Shown here: in pieces, positions 10,733 through 15,795 of the stretch
How the letters are laid out: each line of letters starts with the position of its first letter
How positions within the stretch are numbered: position 1 is the stretch's first letter
NCBI GenBank assembly: GCA_035995285.1
Contig: DASYKO010000284.1
Coordinates: 1-15,795 of the forward strand
From: UBA7672 sp035995285
GTDB lineage: Bacteria; Pseudomonadota; Alphaproteobacteria; Caulobacterales; Hyphomonadaceae
Reading direction: 5' to 3'
DNA: 15,795 nucleotides
Translations under genes and position numbers: made by a program
The notes under the pieces: model-generated
Databases searched by the model: none
Told to the model about the DNA's origin: nothing
What the model saw: the letters and a program-made list of their open reading frames with translations, nothing else

Positions 10733-11887
10733 ATGGCGGAAGCCTCAACTGCACCCCTCAAGAAGACGCCGCTGCATGCGCTGCACGTGCGCCTGGGCGG
10801 CCGCATGGTGGAGTTCGGCGGCTACGACATGCCGGTGCAGTATCCCGAAGGGATCATGGCCGAGCACAACTGGACGCGGGCTCATGCCGGGCTGTTCGAT
10901 GTCTCGCACATGGGGCCGTGCTTTCTTGAGCTGCCGACGATCGGCGGGGCGGATGCGCACCAGAGGATCGCGGAGATCTTCGAGCCGCTGGTCTGCGCCG
11001 ATGTGCGCGGGCTGAAGCCGGGCGAGCAGAAGCTGACGCTGCTGCTGGATGAGAATGGCGGCATTCTCGACGACCTGATGGTGGCGCGCGCGCCGGACGC
11101 ACAGGGCGACGGCGCGCTCTACATCGTGGTGAACGCCGGCACGAAGGAAGCGGACTTCGCGCGGATCGCTGCACAGGCAGGACAACGCGCGAAGCTGACG
11201 CGGATGGATTCCAACGCGCTGCTGGCGCTGCAGGGGCCTGAGGCCGGAGACATCATGGCGGAGATTGCGCCGGCCACGAAGGACATGACGTTCATGCAGT
11301 CCGGCCCGGTGATGATCGACGGGGTCAAGTGTGCGGTGACGCGTGGGGGCTATACCGGCGAGGACGGGTTCGAGATTCTCTATCCGGCGGCCAGAGCGGT
11401 GGCGTTTGCCGAGCGGCTGCTGGCCGATCCGCGCGTGAAGCCGATCGGGCTGGGCGCGCGGGATTCGCTGCGGCTCGAGGCGGGCATGTGCCTCTATGGG
11501 CACGATATCGATACGACGAAGTCGCCGATTTCGGCATCGCTTGCCTGGACGGTCTCGAAGGCGCGGCGGGAGCGGGCGGATTTTCCCGGCGCTCAGCGGA
11601 TTCTCGGTGAGCTGAAGGACGGCGTCGCCTCGAAGCGGGTCGGCATTCGGCCTGCCGGGCGTCAGCCTGCGCGCGAGGGCACGGAAATCCAGAGCGTGGA
11701 TGGCGCATCGATCGGCGTCGTTACGTCCGGCGGCTTCGGTCCGACGGTGAACGGTCCGGTGGCCATGGGATATGTCGCGACGAGCCATGCGAAGGCCGGC
11801 ACGCCGCTGAAACTGATCGTGAGGGGCAAGGCGCTCGATGCCGAAGTCGCCGCCCTGCCCTTCGTTCCACATAAATACAAACGCTGA
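10733..11887 (+). CDS. gcvT: Glycine cleavage system T protein (aminomethyltransferase)
   Basis: A 384-aa protein that transfers the methylene group from the aminomethyl-lipoyl H protein to tetrahydrofolate, releasing ammonia. Visible family segments: MVEFGGYDMPVQYPEGIMAEHNW (25-47, tetrahydrofolate-site region), GLFDVSHMG (53-61), LLLDENGGILDDLMV (103-117), GYTGEDGFEI, and GLGARDSLRLEAGMCLYGHD about two-thirds along. The C-terminus has the usual barrel ending in FVPHKYKR. The ATG at 10733 is used because GGAGAT is 6 nt upstream and the protein then has normal length; the in-frame extension from 10703 is not supported. It is the first gene of the operon, under the glycine riboswitch; gcvH follows after 11 nt. 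Confidence 0.97.
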   Translation: MAEASTAPLKKTPLHALHVRLGGRMVEFGGYDMPVQYPEGIMAEHNWTRAHAGLFDVSHMGPCFLELPTIGGADAHQRIAEIFEPLVCADVRGLKPGEQKLTLLLDENGGILDDLMVARAPDAQGDGALYIVVNAGTKEADFARIAAQAGQRAKLTRMDSNALLALQGPEAGDIMAEIAPATKDMTFMQSGPVMIDGVKCAVTRGGYTGEDGFEILYPAARAVAFAERLLADPRVKPIGLGARDSLRLEAGMCLYGHDIDTTKSPISASLAWTVSKARRERADFPGAQRILGELKDGVASKRVGIRPAGRQPAREGTEIQSVDGASIGVVTSGGFGPTVNGPVAMGYVATSHAKAGTPLKLIVRGKALDAEVAALPFVPHKYKR

Positions 11888-11898
11888 GAGGGATCCAG

Positions 11899-12270
11899 AT
11901 GACGACCTACTACACCAACGAGCATGAATGGATCCGCGTCGAGGGCGATATCGGCACGGTGGGCATCACGGCGTTCGCGGCGGAGAAGCTGGGCGATGTG
12001 GTGTTCGTCGAGCTGCCGGATGCGGGCAAGGCGGTGAAGAAGGAAGGCGACATGGCGGTGGTCGAGAGCGTGAAGGCGGCTTCCGACGTCTATGCGCCGG
12101 TGACGGGGACGATCACCGAGGGCAACGCCGTGATCGTGGATGACCCGTCGAAGGTGAACGCGGATCCGGAGGGCGAAGGCTGGTTCGTGAAATTGAAGCT
12201 GGCGGACAAGGGCCAGCTCACCGGCCTGATGGACAAGGCGGCTTACGACGCGTTCTGCGCAACGCAATGA
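11899..12270 (+). CDS. gcvH: Glycine cleavage system H protein (lipoyl carrier)
   Basis: A 123-aa lipoyl-domain protein that shuttles the aminomethyl intermediate between P, T and L proteins. The lipoylation site is K59 in VVESVKAASDVYAP, and NEHEWIRVE (7-15), GITAFAAEKLGDVVFVELP (22-40) and NADPEGEGWF are standard H-protein segments. It has a GAGAGGGATCC ribosome-binding region and lies 11 nt after gcvT. Attachment needs lipoate ligase or LipB/LipA encoded elsewhere; the L protein is also not in the window. Confidence 0.97.
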   Translation: MTTYYTNEHEWIRVEGDIGTVGITAFAAEKLGDVVFVELPDAGKAVKKEGDMAVVESVKAASDVYAPVTGTITEGNAVIVDDPSKVNADPEGEGWFVKLKLADKGQLTGLMDKAAYDAFCATQ

Positions 12271-12289
12271 TTTTCGGCAGATGAGATAG

Positions 12290-12925
12290 ATGCACGCTGC
12301 GCCCCACTTCCGCATGGACGATGTGTCCGAAATGGCCGCCCTCATCGAGGCGCGGCGTTTCGGGACATTGGTCGTTGTGGGGCCGGATGGGCCGCAGGCG
12401 GCGCATATCCCGATGATCATTATTCGGGACGCCGCCGGGCAGCCGGTGGGGATCGAGGGGCATGTTGCGCGCAACAATCCGATTGGGACGCTGACAGCGG
12501 AACCCCAGCGGGCGCTGGCGATCTTTCATGGCGCAGATGCGTATGTCTCGCCTTCGCTCTACCTCGCCAAGCGCGAGCACGGGAAAGTCGTGCCGACCTG
12601 GAATTATGTCGCGATTGAAGTTCGCGGCGTGGTGCAGGCGTTCAGCGACGCGGCAGGCATGCGCATCATGGTGAGCCGCCTGACCGACACGATGGAGCAG
12701 CCGACGGCCGCCCCCTGGGCAGTGAGCGATGCGCCGGAGGACTACATTCAGAAGATGCTCAACGGCATCACCGGCCTGCGCATGACCATCGAGAGCATCG
12801 AGGGCTCGCGCAAGCTGAGCCAGAACCGCGCGGAGGGCGATCGCCTCTCCGTGCAGAACGCGTTTGCCCATTCACCCGATCACGCCGCGAGAGAGCTTGC
12901 GGCCGAAATGCAGAAGAAGGCGTAA
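12290..12925 (+). CDS. PaiB-like FMN-binding protein
   Basis: A 211-aa protein of the FMN_bind_2 / PaiB group, a split-barrel flavin fold. Signature parts: AAPHFRMDD at the N-terminus, AAHIPMIII-DAAGQPVGIEGHVARNNPIG (about 37-65), ALAIFHGADAYVSPSLY and VPTWNYVAIEVRGVV, and a C-terminal MTIESIEGSRKLSQNR, which is typical of the family (I-E-I-x-x-x-GK-K-SQN-). Bacillus PaiB was described as a negative regulator of sporulation and protease genes. Many homologues lack a DNA-binding region and probably bind FMN only. Here it lies inside the gcv operon, 19 nt after gcvH and 1 nt before gcvPA, so it is co-expressed with glycine cleavage; its role there is unknown. The ribosome-binding site is weak. 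Confidence 0.9.
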   Translation: MHAAPHFRMDDVSEMAALIEARRFGTLVVVGPDGPQAAHIPMIIIRDAAGQPVGIEGHVARNNPIGTLTAEPQRALAIFHGADAYVSPSLYLAKREHGKVVPTWNYVAIEVRGVVQAFSDAAGMRIMVSRLTDTMEQPTAAPWAVSDAPEDYIQKMLNGITGLRMTIESIEGSRKLSQNRAEGDRLSVQNAFAHSPDHAARELAAEMQKKA

Positions 12926-12926
12926 C

Positions 12927-14273
12927 ATGCGCTACCTCCCCCTGACGGCGGACGACCGGTCCGCGATGCTGAAGACGATCGGCGCAAAGTCGGTCGATGA
13001 TTTCTATGGCGATGTGCCTGCGTCAGCGCGGCTGAAGGCGCCGGTGGGCGGCCTGCCCAATCATCAGGGCGAGATGCAGGTCGAGCGGCACATGAGCGCG
13101 CTGTCACGCAAGAACCGCGCGGCGGGTGATGGGCGGTTCTTTGTCGGTTGCGGGGCCTACAAGCACCACATTCCAGCGAGCGTGGATCATATCATCCAGC
13201 GGTCTGAATTCCTGACGACGTACACGCCTTACCAGCCAGAGATCGCGCAGGGTACGCTGCAAACGATGTTCGAGTTCCAGACGCAGGTGGCGGCGCTGAC
13301 CGGCATGGAGGTGGCCAACGCCTCGATGTATGACGGCTCCACCGCCTGCGCCGAGGCGGCGATGATGGCGTGCCGCGTGACCAAGCGTGGGACGGTCGTG
13401 CTCTCCGGCGGCCTGCATCCGCACTATGCCGACACGACGCGCACGGTGTGCGAGGCGGCTGGGTATAAAGTGATCCAGCTGAAGCCGGCGGTGGATGGCG
13501 AGCTGGAGCTGTCGAAGAATCTTTCGGACGAAGTGGCCTGCGTGATCGGGCAGACACCGAACGTGTTCGGGACACTGACGGATCTGTCGCCGGTGGCCGA
13601 TGCGGCGCATGCAAAGGGCGCGCTGCTGGTGAGCGTGTTCACAGAGGTTGTGTCGCTGGGCCTGGTGAAGACGCCGGGCGAGATGGGGGCGGATATTGCG
13701 GTGGGCGAAGGCCAGTCGATCGGCGTGCCGTTGGGCTTTGGCGGGCCGTATGTCGGGCTGTTCACGGCCAAGTCGAAATACATCCGGCAAATGCCGGGGC
13801 GGCTGTGCGGCGAGACAGTCGATGCAGACGGCAAGCGCGGCTTCGTGCTGACGCTGTCGACGCGCGAACAGCATATCCGGCGCGACAAGGCGACGTCGAA
13901 CATCTGCACGAACTCAGGGCTGTGCATGCTGGCCTTCACGGCGCACATGACGCTGCTGGGCGACAAGGGCCTGACGCAGCTGGCGCGGCTGAACCATGAG
14001 GCGGCGTGCGACCTGGCGGATGCGCTGTCGGCGGTGAAGGGGGTGAAGGTGTTGACGCCGCGCTATTTCAACGAGATCGCGTTCGAGACATCCAAGCCGG
14101 CCGATACCGTTCTGGCAGCGCTGGAGAAGCGCGACGTGATCGGCGGCGTGCGGGCCTCGCGCCTCTTCCCCGGCTCCGGACTGGACAATGTGATCGTGGC
14201 GGCGGCGACCGAGTGCGTCACGCAGGATGATATCGCCGACTATGCCAAGGCGCTTGCGGAGGTGCTGAAGTGA
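12927..14273 (+). CDS. gcvPA: Glycine dehydrogenase (decarboxylating) subunit 1
   Basis: A 448-aa N-terminal half of the split P protein, the pyridoxal-phosphate enzyme that decarboxylates glycine and passes the aminomethyl group to the H protein. Typical segments: RYLPLTADDRSAML at the start, FVGCGAYKHHIPASVDHI, FLTTYTPYQPEIAQGTLQ, NASMYDGSTACAEA, GFGGPYVGLF and MPGRLCGETVD, and TREQHIRRDKATSNICTNSG near residues 315-334. The cofactor lysine is in the other subunit (gcvPB), so this subunit acts only as a partner. The ATG at 12927 is 1 nt past the PaiB-like stop, with AGAAGAAGG upstream. Length is normal for the split form. Confidence 0.97.
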   Translation: MRYLPLTADDRSAMLKTIGAKSVDDFYGDVPASARLKAPVGGLPNHQGEMQVERHMSALSRKNRAAGDGRFFVGCGAYKHHIPASVDHIIQRSEFLTTYTPYQPEIAQGTLQTMFEFQTQVAALTGMEVANASMYDGSTACAEAAMMACRVTKRGTVVLSGGLHPHYADTTRTVCEAAGYKVIQLKPAVDGELELSKNLSDEVACVIGQTPNVFGTLTDLSPVADAAHAKGALLVSVFTEVVSLGLVKTPGEMGADIAVGEGQSIGVPLGFGGPYVGLFTAKSKYIRQMPGRLCGETVDADGKRGFVLTLSTREQHIRRDKATSNICTNSGLCMLAFTAHMTLLGDKGLTQLARLNHEAACDLADALSAVKGVKVLTPRYFNEIAFETSKPADTVLAALEKRDVIGGVRASRLFPGSGLDNVIVAAATECVTQDDIADYAKALAEVLK

Positions 14274-14608
14274 GCACGGTGATCGCCGAACGCGCGTTGG
14301 AATTCTACGGAAATGACGGCGTCGAAGCGGGAGCTATTCGCGTTTACGCCCCTGAATTCGACGGCAGGTTTCCGACGTGGCGTTGTCGCATCGAGATAGC
14401 ATGGCCCGGCTACGCACACGGACGAGTCTGGTTCGGCGATGACACCTGGGATGTCGTGTTCGCCGGAAGCGCCGCAGCGCTCTCCGTGATGGCCAAGACG
14501 CCCGATTTCATCGCGGGGCGCATCGGCGTCTTCGGTGAACGTCTCACCTCGGTTGAAAAACTCTACAAGGCATTCGGCGTAGCGCCGGTCGAAGGTTCCC
14601 TACAATGA
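14270..14608 (+). CDS. Unrecognised 112-aa protein wedged between gcvPA and gcvPB
   Basis: Not confidently assigned. It starts with GTG overlapping the gcvPA stop (4 nt) and its TGA overlaps the gcvPB ATG (4 nt), so translation of all three is probably coupled. The protein is soluble, has no signal peptide, and contains IAERALEF, PTWRCRIEIAWPGY, GDDTWDVVFAGSAAALSVMA and a helical TSVEKLYKAFG end. The layout (ER-L, W-C-I, G-D/S-AL) faintly recalls small DUF6968-type proteins, but this is weak. Base use seems less GC-rich at third positions than the flanking P-protein genes, which could mean a recent insertion. A role in glycine cleavage would be inferred from position only. Confidence 0.82.
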   Translation: MSTVIAERALEFYGNDGVEAGAIRVYAPEFDGRFPTWRCRIEIAWPGYAHGRVWFGDDTWDVVFAGSAAALSVMAKTPDFIAGRIGVFGERLTSVEKLYKAFGVAPVEGSLQ

Positions 14609-15795
14609 CCATGAATTCCACAGGACGCCCCACCGCTATCTCCGCCGTCGATGGCGACTTCCCTTCGCAGACCGTCTCGGGCTCCAAAGGGCTGCTGCAG
14701 GCCGAGGGGCTGATCTTCGAGGTCGGCTCGGTCTCGAAGACCGGCGTTGATCTGCCTGCGCCCAAGGGCGGCAAGGATCGCATGGGCGGCGTGACGCGTA
14801 GCTCGGGCACGGGGCTGCCGGGGCTCTCGGAGCCGGAGGCGATGCGCCACTATGTGCGGCTGAGCCAGAAGAATTATGCGATCGATCTCGGGCTGTTCCC
14901 GCTCGGCTCGTGCACCATGAAGCATAATCCGCGGTTGAACGAGAAGATGGCCCGGTTGAAGGGCTTTGCCGACGTGCACCCGATGCAGCCGCAATCGACC
15001 GTGCAAGGCGCGCTGGAGGTGATCGAGGAGCTGGCGGACTGGCTGATGAAGCTGACCAACATGCCGGCGGTGGCGATGAGCCCGAAGGCGGGCGCGCATG
15101 GCGAGCTGTGCGGCATGCTGGCGATCCGCGCCGCCCTGCATGCGCGGGGCGAGCCCAACCGCAAGCGCGTGCTGGTGCCGGTATCGGCGCACGGGACCAA
15201 CCCGGCGACGGCCGCTCAGTGCGGGTTCATCATCGACGAGATCAATGCGGCGCCGGATGGGCGCGTGGATCTGGAGGACCTGAAGGCGAAGCTGAAGGAT
15301 TCATCCGACATTGCCGGCATCATGCTGACCAACCCGAACACGTGCGGGCTGTTCGAGCGGGATATCGTGAAGATCGCCGAGCTGATCCATGCGGCGGGCG
15401 GGTATTTCTACTGCGACGGGGCGAACTTCAACGCCATCGTGGGGCGTGTGCGTCCCGGGGATCTTGGCATCGATGCGATGCACATCAACCTGCACAAGAC
15501 GTTTTCTACGCCGCACGGCGGCGGTGGGCCGGGGTCGGGGCCGACTGTGCTGTCGGACAAGCTGGCGAAATATGCGCCGGTGCCGTTCATTGTGAAGACG
15601 AGCGAGGGGCTGCGGTTCGTGGAGCACCACGACGAGGCGCCGGATTCGTTCGGACGCATGTGCGCCTTCCACGGCCAGATGGGCATGTTCACGCGGGCGC
15701 TGACCTACATTCTCAGCCATGGCGCCGATGGCCTGCGGCAGGTGGCGGAGGATGCGGTGTTGAACGCCAACTACATTCTCGCGCGACTGAAGGGC
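14605..15795 (+). CDS. gcvPB: Glycine dehydrogenase (decarboxylating) subunit 2 (3' end outside window)
   Basis: 397 codons of the C-terminal half of the split P protein are present before the window ends; the full subunit is usually about 500 aa or more. It carries the pyridoxal-phosphate lysine K298 in HINLHKTFSTPHGGGGPG. Other conserved segments are LGLFPLGSCTMKHNPRLNEK (95-114), SPKAGAHGELCGMLAIRAAL (159-178), VPVSAHGTNPATAA and LTNPNTCGLFE, and YYCDGANFNAI-like FYCDGANFNAIVG (268-280). The ATG at 14605 is used because it overlaps the preceding stop as ATGA; a second ATG is two codons later. It forms the active P protein with gcvPA. Confidence 0.97.
   Translation, partial: MTMNSTGRPTAISAVDGDFPSQTVSGSKGLLQAEGLIFEVGSVSKTGVDLPAPKGGKDRMGGVTRSSGTGLPGLSEPEAMRHYVRLSQKNYAIDLGLFPLGSCTMKHNPRLNEKMARLKGFADVHPMQPQSTVQGALEVIEELADWLMKLTNMPAVAMSPKAGAHGELCGMLAIRAALHARGEPNRKRVLVPVSAHGTNPATAAQCGFIIDEINAAPDGRVDLEDLKAKLKDSSDIAGIMLTNPNTCGLFERDIVKIAELIHAAGGYFYCDGANFNAIVGRVRPGDLGIDAMHINLHKTFSTPHGGGGPGSGPTVLSDKLAKYAPVPFIVKTSEGLRFVEHHDEAPDSFGRMCAFHGQMGMFTRALTYILSHGADGLRQVAEDAVLNANYILARLKG

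Noticed and set aside
10745..11872. 375-aa minus-strand frame opposite gcvT
   Set aside because: It is an Arg/His-rich antisense shadow of gcvT with no recognisable domain.

Overview
The window looks like chromosomal DNA from a high-GC alphaproteobacterium, plausibly Hyphomonadaceae or another Caulobacterales-type lineage. The PhyR/NepR/EcfG general stress response (GSR) core, the EcfG-type promoters and the split gcvPA/gcvPB genes behind a tandem glycine riboswitch support this. The family-level placement is an inference. There is no phage, IS element, CRISPR array or rRNA. The only repeat of note is a REPIN-like inverted pair at 10238-10327.

Region 1 (1-3504) is a compact stress-response island. 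A nepR-ecfG operon on the minus strand (ecfG runs off the left edge) is divergent from phyR. Both directions carry an EcfG-type promoter (GGAAC-N16/17-CGTT). Three more exact matches to that promoter follow. They precede an uncharacterised secreted protein, an entericidin-type lipoprotein of 45 aa, and a DUF1328 two-helix membrane protein. A divergent OmpA-like periplasmic protein sits among them with no such promoter. So the regulators (partner switch PhyR-NepR-EcfG) and at least three predicted envelope targets lie together within about 3.5 kb.

Region 2 (3663-10229) is a mosaic of single genes. In order it holds a monoacylglycerol-lipase-like hydrolase, a convergent type I Baeyer-Villiger monooxygenase, a CAU-anticodon tRNA (probably tRNA-Ile2), and a SIMPL-domain envelope protein followed by strong hairpins. 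After these come an unrecognised 207-aa basic protein, panD (aspartate 1-decarboxylase) and an epoxide-hydrolase-like enzyme.

Region 3 (10238-15795) is the glycine cleavage operon. A REPIN-like repeat is followed by a tandem glycine riboswitch with a visible candidate Shine-Dalgarno-sequestering helix. Then come gcvT, gcvH, a PaiB-like FMN-binding protein, gcvPA, a small unrecognised gene and gcvPB (truncated by the right edge). The small gene is wedged between the two P-protein subunits with 4-nt overlaps at both ends. Together these genes oxidise glycine to CO2, ammonia and methylene-tetrahydrofolate under glycine control.
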